This document shows positions 1 through 5,515 of a stretch of DNA of 11,645 nt, piece by piece. The notes below the pieces were generated by a model, which saw only the letters and a list, made by a program, of their open reading frames with translations, searched no databases and was not told where the DNA came from. The first letter of the stretch is position 1. Each line of letters begins with the position of its first letter. The translations under genes and the position numbers were made by a program. Source of the DNA: Candidatus Omnitrophota bacterium (GTDB lineage: Bacteria > Omnitrophota > Gorgyraeia > Aquiviventales > Aquiviventaceae); NCBI GenBank assembly GCA_020057015.1, contig JAGVGS010000199.1, forward strand, positions 1 to 11,645, written 5' to 3'.

Positions 1-152
1 ACCGCGGCGGCGACGCTGGCCCAGACCACCCGGGCATAGCGCAGCGCGTGCAGGCGCGCCAGCATCGTCAGAATGATCCCGACGATGAGGCCCGCCTCGA
101 GGGTCTCCCGAAACATGATCACGAACGTGCTCAACACCGTGCTCTCAGCCAT
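1..152 (-). CDS. FTR1/EfeU-family iron permease, N-terminal part (runs off the window)
   Basis: Only the first 50 residues are present; the 3' end lies beyond base 1. The start is the ATG at 152-150, which overlaps the stop of the upstream ExbB-like gene by 8 nt, so translation is probably coupled. Residues 14-18 read RETLE within FRETLEAGLIVG. This matches the first REXXE iron-binding motif of the FTR1/EfeU family of high-affinity iron permeases, which sits in the first membrane helix; the hydrophobic stretch continues into IILTML. Known FTR1 proteins move Fe(III), usually after oxidation of Fe(II), across the inner membrane. Here it is the last visible gene of a Fur-led operon with a TonB-dependent receptor, which fits a role in taking metal from the periplasm to the cytoplasm. 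The second REXXE motif cannot be checked because the gene is truncated by the window edge. A lead- or other cation-permease relative is the main alternative. Confidence 0.82.
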   Translation of the reverse strand, partial: MAESTVLSTFVIMFRETLEAGLIVGIILTMLARLHALRYARVVWASVAAA

Positions 153-801
153 GGGGACCCTCGGGTGACGCCAGGGGCTGCAGCACCGGGCTCTCGCCCG
201 TGCGCTGCCGGCCCTTCTGGTACAGGATTTGGAAATTCGTCACCTGTGCTGCGATACGGCTCGAGGCCTCCTCGACCTGGGCGCAAAAGTAGTTGTACGC
301 AATCACCGCAGGAATCGCGATGGCCAACCCAGCCACCGTCGTGATCACGGCTTCGGCAATGCCGGCAGAGACCGTGCGGGGATCCGGGATGCGTCCTTCC
401 AGCGCGCTGAAGGCGGTCAGAATCCCCGTCACCGTGCCGAAGATGCCCAGCAACGGGGCCACCGTGATAATCGTATCCAGCGTGCTCAACGAGCGTTTCA
501 TACGCTTGAACTCGCCGTTGGCCGCGACTTCCAGCGCGCCTTCGAGCGAGAAGTGGTGGTGGCTGAGGCCATTGTGCAGGATGCGGGCGATGGCATCGTC
601 GCTGCCCTGCGCGCTCGCGCCGGCCTCATCAAAGAGCCCGCGCTCGGTCAGATGCAGGATGCGATGCACTGCCTGGTCATCGCGGCTGCGGCGCTCCTTC
701 AGCCAAAACCAGGCGCGCTCCAGAAGGGCGGCGACCGCCACAATGGAGCAGATCAGCAGCGGCCACATCACCGGGCCGCCGCGCAGAAACCATTGCACCA
801 T
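145..801 (-). CDS. MotA/TolQ/ExbB proton-channel family protein (ExbB-like)
   Basis: The product is 218 residues, a normal length for ExbB/TolQ. An N-terminal membrane helix (about residues 11-33, MWPLLICSIVAVAALLERAW) is followed by a soluble middle segment and two further helices (about 107-128 and 148-170). The region LDTIITVAPLLGIFGTVTGI is the classic MotA/TolQ/ExbB signature. Such proteins form the inner-membrane proton channel that powers TonB-dependent receptors, normally as ExbB5-ExbD2 with TonB. I prefer the ATG at 801 over the GTG at 804: AAGGAG lies 7 nt before the ATG but only 4 nt before the GTG. The gene follows the TonB-dependent receptor by 15 nt and its stop overlaps the FTR1-like start, so it most likely energises that receptor. 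No exbD or tonB gene is visible; they may lie beyond base 1 or elsewhere. TolQ is less likely because no Tol-Pal genes are near. Confidence 0.93.
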   Translation of the reverse strand: MVQWFLRGGPVMWPLLICSIVAVAALLERAWFWLKERRSRDDQAVHRILHLTERGLFDEAGASAQGSDDAIARILHNGLSHHHFSLEGALEVAANGEFKRMKRSLSTLDTIITVAPLLGIFGTVTGILTAFSALEGRIPDPRTVSAGIAEAVITTVAGLAIAIPAVIAYNYFCAQVEEASSRIAAQVTNFQILYQKGRQRTGESPVLQPLASPEGPHG

Positions 802-816
802 CACACGACTCCTTCG

Positions 817-2943
817 TTAAATCGCCCAGCCTACGCGCAATCCGCCATAGAGATTGCGCTCAGCGGCCGGGTCGATGCCGTCGCTGCGAATGCGCGCGTA
901 GTAGCGCTCATCGAAGAGATTATTGATCCCGCCAAACAGGGTCAGATACGGCTTCCACACCGTGATTTCCGCCGTCACATCCCACACCTTATACGAGGGG
1001 ACGGTGCGATTACTCGTATTCGCGTCATCGGCAAAGTGGTCATCGACAAACACGCTGGTGAGGCTGATCTTGCCCCGATCCCGGAAAGCATATTGCGTCC
1101 CCAGCTTGAGGGTGTACTGCGGCGCGTATTGGGGCGTCTTACCATCCTGGGGCCCTTCAGTAAACCGGGCATCCAGGAGCATCAAGCTCACAAACGGGCT
1201 CAATGAGCCTATCTGATCGCGCCGCTGCGTGCCCTGAGCCGCGTCATAGAGCCCGACGATGTCCACTTCCCCAAAGAGCTCGAGGCCTTGGTGCAGCGCA
1301 TCCCCCACATTTTCAATGGTGCTGCCGGAGGTGCCGATCTGGTCATCGAAGCGCATAAGGAAATAACTGACATCCCAGGCGAACGCCCCGGCATGCCGGC
1401 CGCGCAGCCCCACGTCGTACGTCCAGCTCTTGCCCTCTTTCAGGTCATTGTTGATGACCTGAGTGGCCCCCGTGGGCACAGCCTGCGTAAACACCTTCGG
1501 CCGGTAGGACTGCGATAGGTTCGTGTAGAGCTGCACCGCGCGCCCGAGGTCATAGGCCGCGCCCAGCCCAAACAGCGGCACAAAATCAAACTCCTGAGCC
1601 GACGCGAGCGCTTGGCCGGCGGCGGTCTTATCCGCGTTCACGTGCTCCTTCAACTGCTGCCACAGATGCTCTAAGCGCACGCCCGGGGTTAGCGACAGCG
1701 CCCCGAATCGGAACAGGTGCTCGGCAAACAACGACAGATATTGCGTCTCGCGATCGCTCTTGTTGCGCAGCGCCCCGGTGTCTGCCCCGGGTGCGGTGCC
1801 GCGCTGATCTTCGCGCGGCGCATCCGAGTAATAGTTCAACAGGCCCAGCGTGAGGGTGTGGCCCTCTTGGCCCAGCGCGTCATAAGAGTAGCGCAGGCGC
1901 GGCTCAAACCCGAAGGTGTAAAAATCTTGCTCTTCGATGGCGTTCGTCGTGGAGGTCCCGCCCGTGGGGGCTGTGCCGAACCCGCCGCCGCGCTGGCGCT
2001 TGCTGTATCGGCGATAGTGGCCGCCAAACGTGCGGACATCGAACTGCCCGCCTTCGCCGAGGTCCTGTTCATAGCGCAGGGTCGCGTAGGAGCGCTCCAG
2101 TCGAAACCGATCATGCTGGAGAGTGTTCGTCTCCCGGCCTTCACCATCGACAACGGCTTTCGTCAGCCCGCCGGGCTCGCCATGTTCCTCATGGTACTCC
2201 TCGTAGTTCAGCGTCCAGCGTGAGCTGCTCGTCTGGCCTAGGGTCGCTTTCATGCCCCCGCCGATCACCTCGAAGTCGCTGTTGCCGGCGCGGAAGCCGT
2301 TGCCCTCGCGCTCATGGAAGTAGGCTTGATAACCCAGTGGGTCCCGATGGCCTGCCACTGAGGAATAGGTTGAGAAGAGCTGGTCGTCGCCAAAACTGTT
2401 TTCGGTGGACACGGCCGCCGGCGTGTCGGTCGGCGGCGCCTTCGTCACAAAATTCAGAGCCCCCCCAGGTTGCGGGCCATACATCAGCGCCGCACCCCCG
2501 TGCACGAACTCCAGATGGTCCACCGTCTGCAATGGGGGGACATAGTAGGCCTCCGGATACCCGAACATGTCCGCGTGAATCGGCACGCCATCCTTGAGCA
2601 CCTGCGTGAACTGCGCCCGGTGCGGGTCGAGCCCGCGGTAGCCCACGCTGAACAGCGGGGTGCTCTCCTCACTCAGCAGCAGCGCCGGGGTCTTGGTCAG
2701 CGCCTGACGGAAGTTGTTGTTCACAATCACCGGACGATCCTTCAAATCAATGACCACGGTCTTCTTGCCGGCATAGAGGCTGGTCCCCTGTACATCGGGC
2801 AGGAACGAGCCGTCCGCCTGCAATTCCGTCGCCGTCACGGTCACCGGATCGAGCGTGCGCTTCTCGAAAGGGGTGTCTTCTGCGAACGCTCCAGGGCTGC
2901 ACCAGATGACCACAATCACCAACCACGTCCCGACACGTGACAT
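817..2943 (-). CDS. TonB-dependent outer-membrane receptor, FecA-like
   Basis: A 708-residue outer-membrane receptor for high-affinity uptake of a metal complex. A signal peptide (residues 1 to about 21, ending AFA) is followed by a TonB box at 31-39 (LDPVTVTAT). The plug domain spans roughly 60-170 and contains GYRGLDPHRAQF, a KDGVPIHADMFGYPEAYYVPPL stretch and PQPGGALNF, which resemble FecA (ferric dicitrate) type receptors. A 22-stranded beta barrel should follow, with the late motif GGINNLFDERYYAR typical of these receptors. There is no N-terminal STN signalling domain, so it should act in transport only and not in FecR-type signalling. AGGAGG sits 4 nt before the ATG. Context (Fur-family regulator upstream, ExbB and FTR1 downstream) suggests iron, but the substrate is not proven; the divergent operon is zinc/manganese-like, so another metal chelate is possible. 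Confidence 0.93.
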   Translation of the reverse strand: MSRVGTWLVIVVIWCSPGAFAEDTPFEKRTLDPVTVTATELQADGSFLPDVQGTSLYAGKKTVVIDLKDRPVIVNNNFRQALTKTPALLLSEESTPLFSVGYRGLDPHRAQFTQVLKDGVPIHADMFGYPEAYYVPPLQTVDHLEFVHGGAALMYGPQPGGALNFVTKAPPTDTPAAVSTENSFGDDQLFSTYSSVAGHRDPLGYQAYFHEREGNGFRAGNSDFEVIGGGMKATLGQTSSSRWTLNYEEYHEEHGEPGGLTKAVVDGEGRETNTLQHDRFRLERSYATLRYEQDLGEGGQFDVRTFGGHYRRYSKRQRGGGFGTAPTGGTSTTNAIEEQDFYTFGFEPRLRYSYDALGQEGHTLTLGLLNYYSDAPREDQRGTAPGADTGALRNKSDRETQYLSLFAEHLFRFGALSLTPGVRLEHLWQQLKEHVNADKTAAGQALASAQEFDFVPLFGLGAAYDLGRAVQLYTNLSQSYRPKVFTQAVPTGATQVINNDLKEGKSWTYDVGLRGRHAGAFAWDVSYFLMRFDDQIGTSGSTIENVGDALHQGLELFGEVDIVGLYDAAQGTQRRDQIGSLSPFVSLMLLDARFTEGPQDGKTPQYAPQYTLKLGTQYAFRDRGKISLTSVFVDDHFADDANTSNRTVPSYKVWDVTAEITVWKPYLTLFGGINNLFDERYYARIRSDGIDPAAERNLYGGLRVGWAI

Positions 2944-2966
2944 CGAACCTCCTGGAGTATGGCGCC

Positions 2967-3161
2967 TCAGGCGCGGTGAGTACTCGCCACCCCATCAGGC
3001 GGGATGGGCGCTGAGCTTCCGGAGGTCCGGTCAGCTAACCGAATCTTCTCAATTTTGTCGATCTGCACGACACGCGCGTCGTGAATGGTGATCTGCACCT
3101 GGCCAAAGCGCATCCCCTCAATCGCCTCGGCGATTTGCCGCAGCAGCGCTGGGGCGATCAT
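2967..3161 (-). CDS. YezD/DUF2292-family small protein
   Basis: A 64-residue protein whose ATG overlaps the stop codon of the fur gene (ATGA). The core IAEAIEGMRFGQVQITIHD and the following ARVVQIDKIEKIRL match the DUF2292 (YezD) pattern: a short amphipathic helix, then a GxVxIxxxxGxVVQIxxxEKIRL strand pair. The C-terminal 18 residues look unstructured. The biochemical function of the family is not established; members are often found in bacterial operons for sulfur or metal metabolism. Here it is translationally coupled to a Fur-family regulator and followed 23 nt later by the TonB-dependent receptor, so it should be co-expressed with metal uptake. No metal-binding Cys/His cluster is visible. 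The family match is by eye. Confidence 0.82.
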   Translation of the reverse strand: MIAPALLRQIAEAIEGMRFGQVQITIHDARVVQIDKIEKIRLADRTSGSSAPIPPDGVASTHRA

Positions 3162-3661
3162 GCCACGATCTCCTCAACATGCAGCTGCGGCGGCGCGCGC
3201 TTGACCCAGCGCGCTTTTTCCTGGGCCCGGTGGCACTTGCTGCAGAAGCCGTACAATTTGTAGGTGTGGCTTAAGATCTGATAGCCGTAGCGGCGCACCA
3301 CCTCATCCTGCAGCTGCTCCACCCGCGGCTCTTGAAATTCGATGATCTCGCCGCAGGTGACGCACATCAAGTGGTCGTGATGCGTCTTGGCGAAGGTGAC
3401 TTCGTAGTTCGGCGGGCCATAGCGGAAATCATGTTTCTCGATCACGCCCATGTCCTGCAAAAGGGCGAGGGTACGGTACACGGTGGCCCGCCCTATGGAG
3501 GGGTCTGCGCGGCGGACATCCTTCACGAGCTCTTCGGCCGTAAAATGAAGGAACGCCACCGCGCGCTGCACCACGACCCTGCGAGATGCTGTCAGGCGCA
3601 CGCTGCGCTGGCGCATGAGGCCTTCCACTTGGGCAAACCGCTCTTCTACTGATCTGGCCAT
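3158..3661 (-). CDS. Fur-family metal-responsive transcriptional regulator
   Basis: A 167-residue regulator, slightly longer than a typical Fur (about 150). The winged-helix DNA-binding domain covers about 15-85, with LTASRRVVVQRAV and the recognition region SIGRATVYRTLALLQDMGV. The dimerisation and metal domain follows, with H94, H95 and H97 in THHDHLMC. Two CxxC pairs (C100/C103 and C140/C143) should form the structural Zn(Cys)4 site seen in many Fur, Zur and PerR proteins. It heads the leftward operon and ends in a 4-nt overlap with the DUF2292 gene. An operator-like repeat begins 9 bp upstream of its start, so autoregulation is likely. Whether it senses iron (Fur), zinc (Zur) or peroxide (PerR) cannot be decided from sequence: FTR1 downstream favours iron, the divergent ZnuAB-like genes favour zinc. 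The ribosome-binding site is weak (AGG about 6 nt before the ATG). Confidence 0.95.
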   Translation of the reverse strand: MARSVEERFAQVEGLMRQRSVRLTASRRVVVQRAVAFLHFTAEELVKDVRRADPSIGRATVYRTLALLQDMGVIEKHDFRYGPPNYEVTFAKTHHDHLMCVTCGEIIEFQEPRVEQLQDEVVRRYGYQILSHTYKLYGFCSKCHRAQEKARWVKRAPPQLHVEEIVA

Positions 3662-3669
3662 GTTTTACC

Positions 3670-3684
3670 TGATATCCAGTCTCA
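3670..3684. promoter_or_regulatory. Operator-like repeat 1 (degenerate 7-1-7 Fur-type box)
   Basis: The sequence is TGATATC-C-AGTCTCA. The right half is identical to the right half of the perfect repeat at 3736-3750; the left half keeps TGA and the A at position 5. The site lies 9 bp upstream of the fur start codon, so bound protein would block the start of that gene. Its centre (3677) is 33 bp from the next box. Confidence 0.65.
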
Positions 3685-3702
3685 ATCTAGGCGCTTTTTT
3701 AA

Positions 3703-3717
3703 TGAGACTTTGCCTCA
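3703..3717. promoter_or_regulatory. Operator-like repeat 2 (7-1-7 Fur-type box)
   Basis: The sequence is TGAGACT-T-TGCCTCA. The left half is identical to that of the perfect repeat at 3736-3750; the right half differs from AGTCTCA at its first and third positions. Its centre (3710) is 33 bp from the centres of both neighbouring boxes. Confidence 0.75.
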
Positions 3718-3735
3718 GTAACCACACTAAATAAA

Positions 3736-3750
3736 TGAGACTAAGTCTCA
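3736..3750. promoter_or_regulatory. Operator-like repeat 3 (perfect 7-1-7 Fur-type box)
   Basis: TGAGACT-A-AGTCTCA is a perfect 15-bp inverted repeat with a single central base, the same 7-1-7 architecture as the Fur consensus TGATAAT-n-ATTATCA. It sits upstream of a Fur-family gene and between two divergent metal-uptake operons. The assignment to this Fur homologue is inferred from position and architecture. Confidence 0.85.
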
Positions 3751-3761
3751 ATCAAGTCTCT
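3747..3761. promoter_or_regulatory. Degenerate fourth operator half-site, overlapping repeat 3
   Basis: The right half AGTCTCT at 3755-3761 matches the right-half consensus AGTCTCA at six of seven positions; the left half CTCAATC is poor. The centre (3754) is 11 bp, about one helical turn, from the centre of repeat 3. Such spacing would let a second dimer bind on the same face of the DNA. Confidence 0.4.
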
Positions 3762-3768
3762 AGAAGAA

Positions 3769-3788
3769 TCGCGAGCAGAAACTCGCGA
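3769..3788. repeat. Perfect short inverted repeat (7-bp stem, 6-nt loop)
   Basis: TCGCGAG, loop CAGAAA, CTCGCGA. It is not followed by a T-run on either strand, so it is unlikely to be an intrinsic terminator. If transcription starts upstream of it, it would be a 5' UTR stem-loop of the rightward operon; otherwise it could be a binding site for another regulator. Function unknown. Confidence 0.6.
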
Positions 3789-3836
3789 TGTAATGAGGAT
3801 ACAAAAAAACGGCCGCACTGTCAAGCAAGAAGTGGA

Positions 3837-3866
3837 TTGACGGCACGGTGATCTCGGGAGTAGAGT
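3837..3866 (+). promoter_or_regulatory. Possible sigma70-type promoter for the rightward operon
   Basis: TTGACG (3837-3842), an 18-bp spacer, then TAGAGT (3861-3866). The -35 is good; the -10 matches TATAAT at four of six positions. Transcription would begin near 3872-3874, only about 6 nt before the ATG at 3879, giving a nearly leaderless message. That fits the lack of a well-placed ribosome-binding site for that gene. Against it, the operator cluster would lie some 90 bp or more upstream. Confidence 0.3.
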
Positions 3867-3878
3867 GCCTTACTTGCC

Positions 3879-4181
3879 ATGACTCGCACCAGGCGTGTTC
3901 GCCAACCTGCACCAGCGCTGCTGGGGCTTGTCCTATTCGCGCTGGCGAGCCTTTGGGCCCTACCCCACCAGCACCAAGGTGCGACCTTTGCACACCAGGC
4001 CGAATCCTGCCGGGTCTGCAAACTCCATGAGGGCTTTGCGGCCGCCACAGGACAAGCTCAGCTTTCAATCTTCGTGGCCGCACCCTTGCTGCTGGCTACG
4101 GTGCCATCTCGCCCGCAGCCGCTGGCGCGTCGCGCGCTTCAGCGCTTTTGCTCCCGCGCACCTCCTTCCTTCCTCGCGTAA
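3879..4181 (+). CDS. Small His/Cys-rich exported or membrane protein, function unknown
   Basis: A 100-residue protein. A basic N-terminus (MTRTRRVRQP) is followed by a hydrophobic segment (about 12-28, ALLGLVLFALASLWAL), then a potential metal-binding cluster with H30, H32, H39, C44, C47 and H50 (HxH, then HxxxxCxxCxxH), and a second hydrophobic stretch at about 62-75 (LSIFVAAPLLLATV). The layout resembles short uncharacterised proteins (for example DUF2946-like) found beside metal or cofactor transport genes, but I do not recognise a specific family. It is the first gene of the rightward ZnuAB-like operon, just downstream of the operators, so a role in periplasmic metal binding or sensing is plausible. 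The start is uncertain because no good ribosome-binding site is visible. Base composition agrees with coding, but two overlapping frames are also open here, so it could be spurious. Confidence 0.6.
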   Translation: MTRTRRVRQPAPALLGLVLFALASLWALPHQHQGATFAHQAESCRVCKLHEGFAAATGQAQLSIFVAAPLLLATVPSRPQPLARRALQRFCSRAPPSFLA

Positions 4182-4239
4182 GACGTTCGGCCGTTCTCTT
4201 CATCACTCACCGCGCAGTCCCAGACTGCCGGAACGTCTT
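4180..4239 (+). repeat. Long-range inverted repeat in the leader of the porin gene
   Basis: The left arm AAGACGTTCGGC (4180-4191) pairs with the right arm GCCGGAACGTCTT (4227-4239): 12 bp with one bulged base, enclosing 35 nt. It starts within the TAA stop codon of the preceding small gene and ends 2 nt before the GGAGG of the next gene. A structure here could protect the downstream mRNA or tune ribosome access. It has only a 3-nt T-run after it, so it is a poor intrinsic terminator. Confidence 0.6.
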
Positions 4240-4250
4240 TCGGAGGATGC

Positions 4251-5498
4251 ATGTCCCGCACCGCAGCTTGCCTGCTGTCCTTTGCTCTCGGGATCGGCCC
4301 GGTTTGGGCCGATGCCGCACCAGACGAACTGGCGTTTCTGCGCCAGAGCGTGCAACAATTGACCAGTACGGTCACAGAGCTCACCACCACCGTGCAGTCG
4401 CAGCAACAGCGGATTGTCCAGCTGGAAGGACGATCGGCGGCTGCAATCCCGGCGGCACGACCCTCGGCCACCAGCAACCTATCGGCTTTCAATCCGGAGA
4501 TCGGCGTCCTGGCGGATATCGTCGGCCAGGTGTCCGAGAGCGGCACAGACGGCGAGGGCAATGACAAGCTCAGCGCCCGCGAAGTCGAGCTGGTCTTCGG
4601 GCACGCGATCGATCCCTACTCTCGCCTTGATGTCACGGCCACCTTCTCTGATGTTGAGGAAGCCGGGTTGGAGGAGGCCTATATTACGCACTGGGGCTTG
4701 GGCGAACATGCGCGCCTGCGCATTGGGCGGTTCCGCCCGAAGGTGGGCAAAGCGGCTCCCCTGCACCGGGATTCGCTAGATACCGTGGATGAGCCGCTGG
4801 TCGTAGCCCAGTACCTAGGGGCTGAAGGGCTCTCCCGCACCGGGGTAGACGTATCGGGCTTTCTGCCCGTGCCCTGGACGGCGGTCACGCATGAGCTCAC
4901 CGCGGGGATGCTGGAGGGCGGCGTGGGCGAAGGGGCGGGGCTTTTCGGTGAGGCCCGCCGGCGGCCCTCCTTCTATGCACACCTGAAGAACTTCTGGGAC
5001 ATCACCGAAGCCAGCAACGCGGAACTCGGAGCGACCTCTCTCGCCGGCTCCCGTGACGCGGATAGCAACTACGAGGTGCACGCGCTCGGGCTCGATGCGA
5101 CGCTGGTGCATCACGTCACACCCACGAACAAGCTCAAGTGGCAGAATGAGGTGTACCTGCAGCATCGCGACGAGTCCGTGACGTTTGCTGATGATGGATC
5201 CTCCACCAGCGTCTCCAACGCGCCGTGGGGGCTCTACTCGCTGCTCGACTACCGGCTGAGCCCTCGCTTTGGGGTCGGCGGCCGGTTCGACTATGTCGAG
5301 CCGATCGACCTGGACAGCACGGTGGCCGCGCGCGACGCAGACACCGCCTGGAGCGGGTACGTCTCCTTGTACCAGAGCGAGTTCGCCCGATGGCGGCTGC
5401 AATACCGGCACACCGATTTTGCGGCCGGCGGCGATGATAACACCGTGCTCGTGCAAGGTACGGTGGCTATCGGTGTACACAAACACCAAATCCAATAA
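4251..5498 (+). CDS. Outer-membrane porin-like protein with N-terminal coiled coil
   Basis: A 415-residue protein with a signal peptide (residues 1 to about 20, cleavage near VWA-DA). A polar coiled-coil stretch follows at about 25-60 (ELAFLRQSVQQLTSTVTEL, then QSQQQRIVQLEG), as seen at the N-terminus of trimeric phosphate-selective-type porins. From about 80 to the end there are alternating hydrophobic and polar strands typical of a beta barrel, including ARLRIGRFRPKVGKAAPLHR, FGVGGRFDYVEP and WRLQYRHTDF. It has no TonB box or plug, so passive or facilitated diffusion is expected. The C-terminus HKHQIQ lacks the usual terminal aromatic residue. GGAGG (4242-4246) precedes the ATG by 4 nt. The gene lies 17 nt before a ZnuA-like gene, so it may bring zinc or another metal into the periplasm for that protein; this is inference from context. 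Confidence 0.85.
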   Translation: MSRTAACLLSFALGIGPVWADAAPDELAFLRQSVQQLTSTVTELTTTVQSQQQRIVQLEGRSAAAIPAARPSATSNLSAFNPEIGVLADIVGQVSESGTDGEGNDKLSAREVELVFGHAIDPYSRLDVTATFSDVEEAGLEEAYITHWGLGEHARLRIGRFRPKVGKAAPLHRDSLDTVDEPLVVAQYLGAEGLSRTGVDVSGFLPVPWTAVTHELTAGMLEGGVGEGAGLFGEARRRPSFYAHLKNFWDITEASNAELGATSLAGSRDADSNYEVHALGLDATLVHHVTPTNKLKWQNEVYLQHRDESVTFADDGSSTSVSNAPWGLYSLLDYRLSPRFGVGGRFDYVEPIDLDSTVAARDADTAWSGYVSLYQSEFARWRLQYRHTDFAAGGDDNTVLVQGTVAIGVHKHQIQ

Positions 5499-5515
5499 CC
5501 GAAAGGATCACCCTC

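Larger units (their letters stand above)
3662..3878. other. Divergent intergenic control region between the two metal-uptake operons
   Basis: This 217-bp stretch has no convincing gene. It is noticeably more AT-rich than its surroundings. It holds three 7-1-7 inverted repeats with 33-bp centre spacing, a degenerate fourth site, a perfect 7-bp hairpin at 3769-3788 and a possible rightward promoter at 3837-3866. A leftward promoter for fur probably lies between 3690 and 3760: on the minus strand TTGATT, a 16-bp spacer that contains the third repeat, and TATTTA can be read, but this is a weak match and I do not list it as a separate feature. Confidence 0.8.

Noticed and set aside
229..1206. Plus-strand open frame of 325 codons opposite the ExbB and receptor genes
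   Set aside because: The minus strand carries two well-supported genes here; the antisense translation has no domain or signal.
3068..3085. Inverted repeat CACGAC / GTCGTG inside the DUF2292 gene
   Set aside because: It lies inside coding sequence, is short, and can be explained by codon use.
3791..3840. Possible minus-strand terminator (CGGCCG followed by TTTTTTT)
   Set aside because: The stem is not convincing (only a 6-bp palindrome or a distant 5-bp pair), and no minus-strand gene would end there.
4148..4564. Plus-strand open frame of 138 codons overlapping the porin start
   Set aside because: The Arg/His-rich translation lacks any motif, while the porin frame has a signal peptide, coiled coil and ribosome-binding site.
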